Of a stretch of DNA of 64,000 bases, positions 33,393 to 45,158 are shown in pieces (position 1 is the stretch's first letter; each line of letters starts with the position of its first letter). The DNA comes from Conchocele bisecta (lineage: Eukaryota; Mollusca; Bivalvia; Lucinida; Thyasiridae): the NCBI GenBank assembly GCA_029237695.1, contig CM055279.1:21889919-21953918 (forward strand), in the 5' to 3' direction. The notes below the pieces were generated by a model. The model saw only the letters and a program-made list of their open reading frames with translations. It was not told the origin of the DNA and searched no databases. Both the position numbers and the translations under genes were made by a program.

Positions 33393-33622
33393 CTGTTGTT
33401 GTTGGTCTCGATCGTTCGACTTCCAACATAGCAACCTGCAGAACTTATTCTGCGATGATTCCCTCACTAAATCGTCCAGGCTCATACACAGTGCTGCTAG
33501 CAGGAAGAAAACGGCGGCTCCCCAGCCGGTGCCATAGCCACTGCCGTACGTATAAGTGGCTATGTTCTCGTCCATAGATATCGAGATGGGGTATATTATT
33601 AAGGCAGTACACGTACTTAATG
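33393..33622 (-). CDS. claudin/PMP22-superfamily exon: TM3, loop 2, TM4 and tail
   Basis: A strong acceptor (GTGTTTCTCTTTTCAG|CA) at 33623 opens a frame reading ALSTCTALIIYPISI (end of TM3), a short loop with DENIATYTYGSGYGTGW, then GAAVFFLLAALCMSL (TM4) and a charged tail DDLVRESSQNKFCRLLCWK. A small-residue/aromatic 'YG.GYGTGW' block before TM4 is common in claudin-like four-span membrane proteins, which act at cell junctions or as channel partners. The exon begins with the two bases needed to complete the phase-1 codon of the exon at 57289. It ends DRDQQQ(Q), either at CAG|GTATGA as a splice donor or at the TGA two codons on (33387), giving a C-terminal valine. Confidence 0.75.
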
Positions 33623-33679
33623 CTGAAAAGAGAAACACATAACACGTACAGTAATTATATGCAAGTAATGTGTTATTAA

Positions 33680-34167
33680 AGGTACATGTACATGACCACT
33701 CCTTAGGCACAAACTGTTCTTTATATTAGAGACATCATCTGACACATTTTCTGCCAAAACAAACATTCATTCACCATTACCCCACATATTGATTGGCATT
33801 ATTATACTTTTATATCAGACGTAAATTTCCACACTGATATCGGGGCCAATAACCGTGTTTCATTAAAATGTTAACTGACATTACTATGTATTCTCTGTAT
33901 TTATTTTTTGATGTGCAATAATCATACTTTATAATCTGTAGAAAATATTATTTTTTCAAGTGACGCATTTAATTAGTATAAATAATTAAAAAATACAATG
34001 CCTCATTTGCATATGAAAATACCACCGCGAAACCACCGCGAGTCACTATCAGTATAATAAATATTACTACATGTAAATCATTATATCTGTATAGCGGGGA
34101 CTCGTAATTTGTAGAATTGGCGGAATAGTGACACTTAATTAAATTCATATAAAGAACAGTTCGTATG
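33680..34167. mobile_element. family M MITE (TTAA), right end worn
   Basis: TTAA (33676-33679) AGGTACATGTACATGACCAC, interior TTTTATATCAGACGTAAAT and TCATTTGCATATGAAAATAC. It lies only about 55 bp inside the intron next to the claudin-like exon. Confidence 0.85.
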
Positions 34168-34728
34168 GAAGGTAATATCCGCCATAATTCTATGTGACTT
34201 GATGCCTGCGTGCTGATGACATTACAACTTATATTCTTGTTATTTCATTCGTCATTTGTATTTATTACATTTGAAATCTGCTTGTTGTAATTGTATTTGT
34301 CTTTCTTACATGTCCATTCTGCTGATTGCTTTGTTCATTCGTCTTATTTACATTACAATTATTGATACGTCCTTATTCGTGTCCCTGTTTTATTGCACTA
34401 AGCATTTGCAATAGAAAGTAAGAACAAGCACTTGAACAACATTAGCACGTTGAATAAGGCCGAAAGCAGTAAGGACAAAGCCGCAGGAAGTAAGCATCAA
34501 GCCACAGTCCGAAAGCGGAAACCCGCAAGCAGAAAGCATCGAGCCACACGCAGAAGGATGCAAGCAATATATTGGTTACTAGTGCCTCATTATGACGCCA
34601 GATGGCACTGCTGTCAATGTTAGGACTCCTCCAACTAATAAATAATAGTACGAGATGTGATTGGCTGTTTGAGGCACACCTCCAATGCCGGTGTTTATAT
34701 AAGATTTCACCTACAAATGATCACAGTA
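34168..34728. other. degenerate AAGCATCAAGCC repeats, no gene
   Basis: GTAAGCATCAAGCCACAGTC, GCAGAAAGCATCGAGCCACA and similar phrases; related ones return at 36505-36690. A 63-codon frame here reads as basic low-complexity sequence and is not supported. Confidence 0.5.
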
Positions 34729-36256
34729 TAGGTTAGAAGACACCAAATAGTTTTATTATACACTTTAACCGAATCCCATCCAATAACGTCAGTCTCTCCT
34801 ACTTTCACTATTTGTATGGATGTTGTGGGACCTACTTGTACATGACATGCATCCGGTCAGTACTGGTTCTGCATGAATTAAACAATAGCTTCACTTACTC
34901 CTAAGACAGAAAAATCCAACCTCGTCATGTCCCCCAATATTATTTACATTTTTTTGTTTGGCCACGGAAACTGTGTTTACATCACATGACCATCATGTTC
35001 CTCAAGTGAAACTGGGTAGTAATGGATCAAGATTTCCAAGCAAACTGTGTCAGTGACCTCACAACACCCGCACGATTTTGTTCATACCGGACTACTTTTA
35101 CCGTCTTGACGATTTCGCACCATTTGTTATTCTCTAACCTATATTAACTAAATTGCATATGTATGTATGGTGTATGACTTACTAATGTGTTTTATACATA
35201 CATGTATCCTCATAATTCAATTACATATGCACGTAATTGAAAACAATCACATTTTTATAGTAATTTACACATATGGTAACTTACACAGGTTGACTGTCAA
35301 ACTGGCCCGTTACCGATGCAAACCAATAACCGTCCGGGATCAGACTAAGGTGGGCCACCACCATTGATTTCCCTAAAAAATTAACCTGTTACCACACAGT
35401 TTGCTATTCTCTGCTACTTTCATTTTTCTTATGGATGTTGTGGGACCTAATTTCCAATAACCTGCACCCATTCTGCTCTGGATCATGACTAATTAAAATA
35501 TAGATTGAATTATTGTTGAAGCTGGGGTCCCATCTAGTAGGTACATATTTTTGTTTATGGAACTTAAATAAGTGTATAATTGCAACTAGTCCACCACTTT
35601 TAAAAATGACGAGTGCCAGCTACACAGATATAATTATTTAGTAATATTTAATGTACTCATAGAGACTAGCGGTGGTATCAAGCTAGTTCCATATGCAAGT
35701 GATGCAGTATTTTTAAATTATTTATATAAACTAAATGCTGAATAAATATTTGTATCGACATATCATAAAGTATGATATTGCACATCAAATACTAAATAAA
35801 TGGAATAAATAGTTGCTTCCGTTATCATTTTAAGGAACCACGGTTATCGCCCCTGATATCAAACTGGCATTTCGCGTTTGATATAAAAAGTATAATAATG
35901 TCAATTAGTACGTCTGGTAATGGTAATCATTTTGCCAGAAAAATGTCGGATTGAAAGAATAAAGAAAAACATGTCTCCTTATATTATAACCTGGCATGTA
36001 CACTCTAGGTTTAAGGTTAGAAAAAGTGGTGTTTTTAACACCAGTTTTCAGCATATTTGAAGCATTTAAAAGAAAACACTGAGGATGTTTGTCACGTGAT
36101 GTAAACAGAGTTTCCGTGGTCAAATAATGTAAACAATATTGGGGGACATGACGAGGTTGGTCCCATAACATCCATACGAATAGTGAAAGTAGGAAAGACT
36201 GGCTGGGATTCGGTTAAATTATACAGTAAAACTAGTTGGTGTCTTTTAACCTAAAC
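34729..36256. mobile_element. 1.5-kb fold-back element with roughly 170-260-bp inverted arms
   Basis: Left arm (34729-34992): TAGGTTAGAAGACACCAAAT, TTTAACCGAATCCCATCC, GTATGGATGTTGTGGGACC, CCTCGTCATGTCCCCCAATA, CCACGGAAACTGTGTTTACA. The right arm (36087-36256) has the complement of each in reverse order. A third partial copy of TGGATGTTGTGGGACCTA is at 35434. The interior includes a family M element. Confidence 0.7.
35535..35950. mobile_element. family M MITE, ends worn
   Basis: TAGTAGGTACATATTTTTG, interior GACGAGTGCCAGCTACACAG, GGTTATCGCCCCTGATATCA, and AATGGTAATCATTTTGCCAG near the right; nested in the fold-back element. Confidence 0.7.
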
Positions 36257-36719
36257 ATGGCGCAACAGAAAAGGCGGCATCAATCTACATCAACACCGTT
36301 AGGGACAACTATTTTAAGTTTTAGCAGCGCACCTGGCGTCAAAATGGTTGTTCCCAAATTACTGTTGCAATTGTTGTTGTCAAGGGGCGTGGCTTATCGA
36401 TGTAACAAAACGCACGGCAAAACAGCGATGCAATAATCAATAATGGAACTCCGGATGTCACTTAGAATGTAATCAATACAAACGCATTGAAACAGTGCGA
36501 ATGAATAAAGCATCAAGCCAAATGCACATGCAATTTAGACTACAAGAAGATTTCAAATGTCACAAACACGAATGACGAATAAAATAACATGAAAGTATGT
36601 TGTAATGGCACCAGTCAGCAAGCATCAAGCCACATAGAATTGTAATAAGACGGATATAACTTAGAATGTCATCAGCAAGCAAGCATCAAGCCTAATATAA
36701 TAATGGCGGATAGTACCTT

Positions 36720-36895
36720 CCTTAAGTTCGTGCCTACTGAGTGGGCATGTACCTTTAAAGGTACATACCCACTCAGTAGGCACAAACTGATCTTGATATC
36801 AGAGACGTCATCTGAGACATTTTCTGGCAAAATAAACGTTCATTCACCATTAACCCACGTATTGATTGACATTATTATACTTTTTATATCATATA
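36720..36895. mobile_element. two family M ends, head to head on one TTAA
   Basis: The right terminus CTACTGAGTGGGCATGTACCT, then TTAA (36755-36758), then the left terminus AGGTACATACCCACTCAGTAG. The second element runs on through AGAGACGTCATCTGAGACAT to about 36895. Together they form a perfect palindrome of about 45 bp. Confidence 0.85.
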
Positions 36896-37067
36896 AAAAT
36901 AAATATGTGTGAAACGTGTCGTCGTGACAAACATGAAGTAGCGACATTTCAAACATAGATGTCTGAATCATTTACGGGTATTACCACAGCTGTCCAGTGG
37001 ATCATGATGTATGTATGCCATTCATTGCGTACATTATTAAATATACCGTTTGAAATTATCCAGTCGT

Positions 37068-37170
37068 GGGTAAACGTTTGCCGTGGCAGTCGGGAACTGT
37101 TTGAACCCCAAGGCCGTAGGCCGCTGGTTCAAACAATTCCCGAGTGCCACGGCAACCGTTTACCCACGGC
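37068..37170. repeat. 103-bp hairpin
   Basis: GTGGGTAAACGTTTGCCGTG GCA ... TGCCACGGCAACCGTTTACCCAC, inner arms CGGGAACTGTTTGAAC/GTTCAAACAATTCCCG. Confidence 0.85.
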
Positions 37171-37532
37171 TGAACATGGTCGAACGTTATCGAACGGAAA
37201 TATCATGCAATCTGAGCATTTATGCAGTACTTTCGGTACTTTGATAATCTGCTCCATCAAACAGCTGATTTACACGCACATATTCCGGCGCCGCAGTACA
37301 CGTCGCGTGATGCAACAGCATCAATTTCAAACGCTCAGTTATACCATTGTGAACTGGTCTGGTGGCGTGATGGCGCGTTCTAGTAACGTCATGAGACACA
37401 TGCATTACATGTACACAGGTGTTGACTTGGCCCCGGAATGAGCATTGTCAACAGTCATGGTCAAACATCATGCGCTGTACGTTCGAACACGGCTGTCAGC
37501 GGTGTCAAACAACGACAGCCATGTAACACTAG

Positions 37533-37619
37533 TATATCGATGGTCTAGTCACATAAGGTCGTAACTGCTATGCTAAAGCATAGCAGTTACGACCTTATGT
37601 TACTAGACCATCGATATAT
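37533..37619. repeat. 87-bp near-perfect hairpin
   Basis: TATATCGATGGTCTAGT... ACATAAGGTCGTAACTGCTA TGCT|AAAGCATAGCAGTTACGACC...; only one or two mismatches in the arms. Confidence 0.9.
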
Positions 37620-37833
37620 CCGTATAAGGTTAATCTTTTCCGCCGCTATACAATGGTTTGCTATGGTCCAACATATATAAACCCACTTTTGATAATGTCC
37701 TATAACCACCTGCTTCTGCAGCAAGATGAATAGAACAGTGTGCAGGCCGCTCAGTAACACAATCATGTTCTCTGACTTACGTGAACGTATGCTACTCGTA
37801 TGTGGGAACGACAGGCCAGTGTATGTTGATGTA

Positions 37834-38070
37834 TCATTTTGTTTGTTTGTTTGTTGGGGTTTAACGGCCTATCAACAGGTAAGGTCAGTTAATGCCAAGT
37901 CAATGGGTTGAGTACTAAATCTCATATATTACCTGTACAAATGGGGGAAAATCCCAAAATCAGAACTGAATATTTATAATGAAAAAACTATATATTCAGC
38001 CCTGAAATCAGAATAATCCTGATCTGATGTCAGGTCCTCACCACACCATACTCACTTAGACCCTCCAAAG
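37834..38070 (-). mobile_element. SINE-like retroposon (family H), 5' truncated
   Basis: Reverse orientation: TTTGTTTGTTTGTTGGGGTT TAACGGCCTATCAACAG is the tailed 3' end; TCAGAACTGAATATTTATAA and GTCAGGTCCTCACCACACCA follow. Confidence 0.75.
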
Positions 38071-38248
38071 ACGAAGCGACAAATTGCTCTATAAACACTG
38101 CAATAATACCTATTACATTTGATCACATACTAATTGATGATTATGTAATTACATGAATCAATCGTAAATTTTGTAAATGTTTGTCAAGGTTTGTCTCATA
38201 GTTGACCATGTATTTGATACACAAGTCGCTAGTTGTCTAGCACAATAT

Positions 38249-39740
38249 TACGGAGCGCCGCAGGGGACGTAGAATTATTATTAGCCGATATATTTATAGA
38301 TCGGCTATATATTGGTTATCTATTGGTTTGTGAAAAAGTTTGTAACCATCTTTTTCTCCTATATTCGGTAATCTACAAACGCGAACTTTGTTGTATCACT
38401 TCCAAACTACATCAACCGGATACATTTTCATTTTTTTGCCATTATCTATGTTGAAATCTTTAAATATAGCGAAATAACACAATTTGGCTATAAATAAACG
38501 TTTTCTCTACAAGAGTTCGGTTAACACAAAGTTAGGCGGTTTGCAATTTGGCTATAAATAAACACTAAAGTTAGGCGGTTTGCCTTCTAGTCCAGGGGCA
38601 ATTGTAGGTATATATATAAGATTCCGGCATCTCGTGTTCATTTATGGCACCCGGTGTTTTTATAAACTTAAATGTATAAGGTTTCCAAAAAATCCGGGTG
38701 CCATTTTTTAAACCAAGTTCAAGGTCATTTCAAGGTCATTGAACTTTATGCTTGACGGAAGTCGAAAATTGCCAATATATGAGCCAATAGGTCATGGTCC
38801 TTAATTTGGAAATTGGTGTAAGTTGTTAAACAACATTTCTGATGGATATATTAAAGAATTTACGTAAACTACACTAATATTCAGTATATAATTATCATAT
38901 TTTCAAGAGGGCCGCCAAAAATCGGGTATTTATGAGATTTCGGTTGACTTGCTACATATTTGTGTCATGCTAAGCGCCTTCACATATATTCAAATGTTAA
39001 TTCTTTCAACTGGAATAATATTGTTTACATTTGACTACCATAAGTATTGCTATGATCAGATATTTATGATAGCTAAATATAACTGGGAGAATTTGGTTGG
39101 GGAGGAAATCAACACTTCTCTCACTTTTCCCTGAGATACTAAAATGTGGACATATAGTGAACCCTGATTTGATCGGCTAATAACATCATGCTCTGCATGA
39201 CTTTTTTTTTTTTTTATTAATTCATTCCGACGAAATAACAATTCGTTCACTCGAATTAACAATTCGTTCCCACGAAATAACAATTCGTTCCCATGGTAAC
39301 GAATTGTTATATCGTGGGAACGAATTGTTAATTCGAGGGAACGAATTGGTATATCGTGGGAACGAATTGTTAATTCGTGGGAACGAATTGTTATATGGTG
39401 GGAACGAATTGTCAATTCGAGGGAACGAATTGTTAAACTGAGGGAACGAATTATCATTTCGTGGGAACTAATTGTTAATTCGAGGGAACGAATTGTTATA
39501 TCGTGGGAACGAATTGTTATATCGTGGGAACGAATTGTTAATTCGAGGGAACGAATTGTTAGCTTGAGGGAACGAATTATAATTTCGTGAGGACGAATTG
39601 TTAATTCGAGGGAACGAATTGCTATATCGTGGGAACGAATTGTTAATTCGAGGGATCGAATTGTTAAATTGAGTGAACGAATTGTTATAACGTGGGAACG
39701 AATTAATAAACAAAATCCATGTCCCCTGTGGGGCTCCGTA
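38249..39740. mobile_element. fold-back element of 21-bp units, copy 3, with 6-bp target duplication
   Basis: Termini TACGGAGCGCCGCAGGGGAC and TGTCCCCTGTGGGGCTCCGTA are flanked by CAATAT on both sides (38243-38248, 39741-39746). About 24 units lie in 39218-39710, mostly GGGAACGAATTGTT type. A second element interrupts it at 38277-39204. A 234-codon frame on the minus strand through the array is only translated repeat. Confidence 0.9.
38277..39204. mobile_element. ATTAGCCGAT-ended element (family P), copy 1
   Basis: ATTAGCCGATATATTTATAG ... GATCGGCTAATAACATCATG CTCTGCATGAC, inserted between GAATTATT and the T run of the fold-back element. Both ends match, in reverse orientation, the copy at 55319-56687. 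The middle (about 38490-39087) differs and contains two TCAAGGTCA motifs and a GGCACCCGG/CCGGGTGCC inverted pair. Confidence 0.7.
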
Positions 39741-39936
39741 CAATATGATACCTGTGGCATACAAGCATTTCCAATTCACGACGACCGTGATTTGCAAACA
39801 TATTATGAGGATTATCAGATTGGTTGATTTCTTGATTTATTCTTTATTCAGTCAATACATTCGCAACAGAACGTTTGTCACACGTGTACACGTTTCCGTC
39901 AGTACAGCTGATATTCCACGTGGGAGTCGGTATTAT

Positions 39937-40318
39937 CAAGGTGTATGATCACGTGGTACTAACAACAACAACAAGTACCGATTCAAAGTACGTATTCTCT
40001 TATATTGTCCTTATTATGTAACGGATTTTAATGAAATATGGAGCATCAAACGAGTGTGCTTCAGATGCATTTGGTGGTCTCGGTACTTTCGTTTGTGCGA
40101 AGAATCGATTTCCGTTCATCGCAAAAACTACATAAGTATGTGCCGAAGTCCCGATACCACCAAATTCAGGTCTTGAAGACGCGTTTGCTGCGCCAAATTT
40201 CATCAAAATCCGTTGCATATTAAGGAACATATCAAATAATATTTACTTTAGAGTGGGCGCGCTTTCAACACTTTCAGACGTTGTTGTTTTTGTTGTAACC
40301 ACGTCATCATGCCCCTTG
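39937..40318. mobile_element. CAAGG...CCTTG palindromic MITE
   Basis: CAAGGTGTATGATCACGTGG, GATTTTAATGAAATATGGAG, the central GAAGAATCGATTTCCG, and right end CATCATGCCCCTTG. No matching flank duplication. Confidence 0.8.
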
Positions 40319-40657
40319 GTGTATTAACAATTTCATTATTACCACGGTGTATTAACTAGTTCGTGATTGCTGCAAGATCACGTGCAATCGCATATCTGAT
40401 ACAGGCTATTTGCTCACAGAACGGTCACATCATACCAAATTGCATAATTACACAGAAATAGCGTATAATTATGTTTTTTTCTGGCAACCAGTGAAGATCA
40501 AAATCTGACTGCAGATCTGTACTGTCAAATTTGGATCTGCACTGGTTGGAATAGTTCGATCTATAATACAAATATGCATTTTCCCAATACTCGTAATTGA
40601 TCAGTGAATTAGTTGTCCCAGAGGAATAAAACATTAACATGTGTTTCCGTTGATAAC

Positions 40658-41050
40658 TACGGAGCCCCGCAGCGGACATGTTTTTTTTTATTAATTCGTT
40701 CCCACGAAATAACAATTCATTCCCTCAATTTAACAATTGGTTGCCACGAATTGACAATTCGTTCCCACGATATAAAATTCATTCCTCGAATTAATAAATC
40801 GTTCCCACGAAATGACAATTCGTTCCCTCAATTTAGCAATTCGTTCCCACGAATTAACAATTCGTTCCCACGATATAACAATTTGTTCCCACGAAATGAC
40901 AATTCGTTCCCTCAATTTAACGAATTGTTAAATTGAGGGAACGAATTGTTATCTCGTGGGAACGAATTGTTAAATTGAGGAACGAATTATTATTTCGTGG
41001 AAACGAATTAATAAAAAACAATAATATTACGTCCTCTGTGGGGCTCCGTA
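40658..41050. mobile_element. fold-back element of 21-bp units, copy 4, complete, with 6-bp target duplication
   Basis: TACGGAGCCCCGCAGCGGAC ... GTCCTCTGTGGGGCTCCGTA flanked by GATAAC (40652-40657 and 41051-41056). About ten forward units, a turn at CTCAATTTAACGAATTG, then reverse units. It is the clearest complete copy. Confidence 0.9.
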
Positions 41051-41339
41051 GATAACGGACCAATAGTTGTGAGTTTTCTCGTGCTATACTGCGCATGTAC
41101 AATCGATGTCGGTATTGTGTCTGGTTATAATTGATTCGACCAAAACCAGACTAGCTAGCCATAATAAACTGCTTTAATATTCACCATTCATGGTGTCCCA
41201 ACCATTACCACACCAAACACCGCGGTTGTTACCCAACTAGAAACAATACTGCATTATATTGCAGTAATAATTAGCTTTAGTAATTTATCTCAAAACTACT
41301 CAAATAAAGAAACATGGTAAATGGAATTTAGTATTGATT

Positions 41340-41850
41340 CCACACTACGACATAGGATGCCGTAGATATCTAGTTTAGATCAATTAGTGAAACATGATAT
41401 TCGCATAGATCCAAACATGATTCAGCATAGATCAACACATGATGCCGAATATATCAAAACATGATATCAGCATAGATCAAAACATGATGCAGAATAGATT
41501 AAAACACAGGAGTCAGCATATATTAAAACATGACGCAGCATATATGGAATCATGATGCCGCATATATCCAAACATGATGCCGAATAGATCCAAACATGAT
41601 TCAGCATAGATCAAAACATGATTTAGCATGGATCAAAACATGATTTAGCATGGATCAAAAACATGATGCAGAATAGACCAACACATGATGCATCATATAT
41701 CAAAACATGATTCAGCATGGATCAAAAACATGATGCAGCATGGATCAAAACATGATTTAGCATGGATCAAAAACATGATGCAGAATAGACCAACACATGA
41801 TGCAGCATATATCAAAACATGATGCCCCATAGATTAAAACATGACACATT
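41340..41850. repeat. degenerate satellite of about 21-22 bp
   Basis: Units of the type AAACATGATGCAGCATAGATC, about 22 copies with drift (GCCGAATATATC, TTTAGCATGGATC). Related units continue sporadically at 42130-42230, 42640-42780 and 44860-45130. Confidence 0.85.
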
Positions 41851-42376
41851 TCAAAGCGAGTGCATATTTCATAATTTAATATGTATTTGAATATGTGGCA
41901 GAGTTTTTTAAATTTTTATTAAGGCTACCAGCGAGGGGATTAGCTTCGTTAACTATGCCAGTTCTTGTTTTATTTTGCGAACTGCGGGTTTTCATTTGAC
42001 AATCCCAAAACAGTGCCATCTCGTATGCAAAAACGAATCAGAATATTCACACACAGATGCGTTAATCTTAATAATACTTATATTGGTCAATGGCTGTCTG
42101 AGAACGTCCGCCGATTGTGAAACGTGATTTACATGTAGTATATATCAAATTGTGAAACAGGATGCAGTATAGTGCAACTGAAGAACATGAAGCAGCATAT
42201 ATCAAATTGTGTAATATGATGTAGCAGTGTTCCAGATAAGGAATTAGTAATAGAGTATTTTCGCTCCATCATTTTTGATGAAGCAATTGTGTATTTCAAA
42301 ATTTTAATTGGGTAAAATATAATCACACTACTGTGTACACATCAACAGACAGCAATTATTGAATTAGTTTGCTTTC

Positions 42377-42434
42377 AAATGTATCTTGGAATTTCATTAG
42401 AATTGTCTCCTTGGAGACAATTCTACTGAAATGC
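42377..42434. repeat. 58-bp hairpin
   Basis: TATCTTGGAATTTCATTAGA ATTGTCTCC|... with complement AATTCTACTGAAATGCCAAGATA. Confidence 0.85.
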
Positions 42435-42890
42435 CAAGATATGTTTTCATGGAAAGTAAGAAAAGATATGCTATATTTGTGGTATGTTTATTGTTTTCTG
42501 CAGAATGATAAAGGTGCCACAAAATTGTTAATGCTTTTTGATACTCTCTACTTCTGATTCCGATTGGGTTATTTGGCAATTTTAATTGGGTATTTACGCA
42601 AATACGAAGCTTATCTGGAGCTCTGATGTAGTATAGATCGAATCGAAACACAAATGATGCAGCACATACTTATGGAATTGCGAAATATGGGGCAATATAG
42701 ATTGAATAGTGAAATAGGGGGCAATACAGCTAAATGAAATATGAAATAAGGGTATGTAGAATTGAAATAGGGGACAGCATAAATTAACTTGGGAACTATT
42801 GGAGGACTTGCGAACTACGAAGCACTTTTATATGCACGTATATGGAATAGCGAAATAGTTTTCAGTTACTTCATGGGCATTCGGGGAACA

Positions 42891-43182
42891 GTCACAGTTG
42901 TTGCCCCTCGGTGTTGTGGACGACCCAAGGCACTATTGCCCTGAGGCCGAAGGCCGAGGGCAATAGTGCATCGGGTCGTCCACAGCACCGAGGGGGAATA
43001 TGTTTGGCCTGTTCACCGAATGACCATGAAATAAGTGTTGTATTAATGTCACAGTTGTTGCCCCGAGGTGCTGTGGACGACCCAAGGCACTATTGCCCTG
43101 CGGCCGAGGGCAATAGTGTATCGGGTCGTCCACAACACCGAGGGGCAATATGGTTGGCCTGTTCCACGAATGACCATGAAGT
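42891..43182. repeat. tandem duplicate of a GC-rich hairpin unit (about 158 bp)
   Basis: GTCACAGTTGTTGCCCCTCG starts at 42891 and 43049. Each unit folds: GTGTTGTGGACGACCCAAGG with CACTATTGCCCT against AGGGCAATAGTG ... GGGTCGTCCACA.., and is followed by GGCCTGTTC.CCGAATGACCA. Confidence 0.9.
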
Positions 43183-43283
43183 GTTTTATTTATCATCCGG
43201 TAACAATGTATGCGACACAATTAACGTAAATGTAATTAGACGTGGGGCGCATGGATAGACAAATCTAAATTCCGTCCAATTTT

Positions 43284-44630
43284 TGTCGCGCCTGCTTTAG
43301 CAGAGGCGCGACTATAGTCGTCGTATTTTCCGTCGTCGTCGTCCGCGTCGGTCGTCCGCGTCATCCGCGTCGTCCGGTTTTTTGTAATGCGTTAAAGTTA
43401 TTGTTTTTTCACAATATCTCTTTAACCCCTTGCCAGACATTGATAATATTTCACATCAATGTTTGTCTAGGGATGATGCTTCATTACGCACACCCCTACA
43501 TCCAAATTCTCAAGGTCAAGGTCATTTATTTACTTGTAATGTTCACCGGTTTTGTAACAGAAATGCGTTAAAGTTATTGTTTTTTCAGAATATCTCGTTA
43601 ACCCCTTGCCAGACATTGATAATATTTCACATCAATGTTTGTCTAGGGATGATGCTTCATTACACACACCCCCACATCTAAAGTCTGAAGGTCAAGGTCA
43701 TTTATTTCCTTGTAATATTCACCGGTTTTGTAACAGAAATGCGTTAAAGTTATTGTTTTTTCACAATATCTCTTTAACCCTTGTTCCAGACTTTGATAAT
43801 ATTTCACATCAATGTTTGTCTAGGAATGATGCTTCATTACGCACACCCCCACATCCAAATTTTGAAGGTCAAGGTCATTTATTTCCTTGTAATGTTCACC
43901 GGTTTTGTAACAGAAATGCGTTAAAGTTATTGTTTTTTCACAATATCTCTTTAACCCCTTGCCAGACATTGATAATATTTCACATCAATGTTTGTCTAGG
44001 GATGATGCTTCATTACGCAAACCCCCACATCCAAATTATTAAGGTCAAGGTCATTTATTTCCTTGTAATGTTCACCGGTTTTGTAACAGAAATGCGTTAA
44101 AGTTATTGTTTTTTCACAATATCTCTTTAACCCCTTGCCAGACAGTGATAATATTTCATATCAATGTTTTTCGCGGGATGATGCTTCATTACGCACACCC
44201 CCACATCCAAAGTCTGAAGGTCAAGGTCATTTATTTACTTATAATGTTCACCGGTTTTGTAACGGAAATGCGTTAAAGTTATTGTTTTTTCACAATATCT
44301 CTTTAACCCCTTGCCAGACTTTGATAATATTTCACATCAATGTTTGTCTAGGAATGATGCTTCATTACGCACACCCCCACATCCAAATTTTGAAGGTGAA
44401 GGTCATTTATTTAATTGTAATGTTCACCGGATTTGTAACAGAAATGCGTTAAAGTTATTGTTTTTTCACAATATTTCTTTAACCCCTTTCCAGACATTGA
44501 TAATATTTCACATCAATGTTTGTCTACGGATGATGCTTCATTACACACACCCCCACATCCAAATTCTGAAGGTCAAGGTAATTTATTTACTTGTAATGTT
44601 CACGGTCAAATGCCTCGGTAGGCGCGACAC
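43284..44630. mobile_element. satellite-bearing element 3 (176-bp unit)
   Basis: Ends GTCGCGCCTGCTTTAGCAGA and TAGGCGCGACACC are inverted; a GTCGTCCGC microsatellite follows the left end. Seven units of very regular 176-bp spacing begin at AATGCGTTAAAGTTATTG (43386, 43562, 43738, 43915, 44091, 44267, 44443). Each contains TCAAGGTCAAGGTCA. Open frames with HQCLSRDDASL are translated satellite. Confidence 0.9.
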
Positions 44631-44859
44631 CGCTTCCGTGGCGGAATTCTTGTATTACGTAATATTCGACTAACATCATGACGTCATGAGTTTCAGGGGT
44701 GAAAATAGTTTTGACTATTCCACAAGCACGCGGAACTATTGACCGGGCACTCGGATCTATATGGAATATCAACTTATTAGTTGGGTAATACGTAGCTACA
44801 TTTCGCCTCCGATATGTTATCTACGGCTACAATTTGACCCATTCAAAAAATGTGAGCAA

Positions 44860-45130
44860 CCGAATATATCGAATACAGCATATATCTAATTGTGAAATAT
44901 GATGCAGCGTATATCGAATTTTGAAATATGATGCAGCGTATATCGAATTATGAAATATAATGTTGCATATATTGAATTGTGAAATTTGATGCAACGTCTA
45001 TCGAATTTTGAAATTTGATGCAGCGTATATCGAATTGTGAAATATGATGCACCATATATCAGCTTGCGAAATATGCAGCGTATATATAATTGTATATCAG
45101 CTTGTGACGTACATGTAGGATACAGCAGAC
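44860..45130. repeat. degenerate satellite of about 29 bp
   Basis: GAAATATGATGCAGCGTATA TCGAATTGT repeated about eight times; shares GATGCAGC.TATATC with the satellite at 41340. Confidence 0.8.
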
Positions 45131-45158
45131 ATGGAATCGTGAAATAAGATGCATATAC

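Noticed and set aside
36959..37441. 160-codon plus-strand frame
   Set aside because: It crosses the hairpin at 37068-37170 and resembles no known protein; a palindrome-derived frame is the simpler explanation.
39056..39760. 234-codon open frame on the minus strand, the longest in the window
   Set aside because: It is a translation of the 21-bp repeat array (RSHELTI/RSLNLTI words). A repeat whose length is a multiple of three and lacks stops stays open in several frames.
43430..44673. Series of open frames with HQCLSRDDASLRTPPH repeats
   Set aside because: These are translated 176-bp satellite units in shifting frames, not a repetitive protein.
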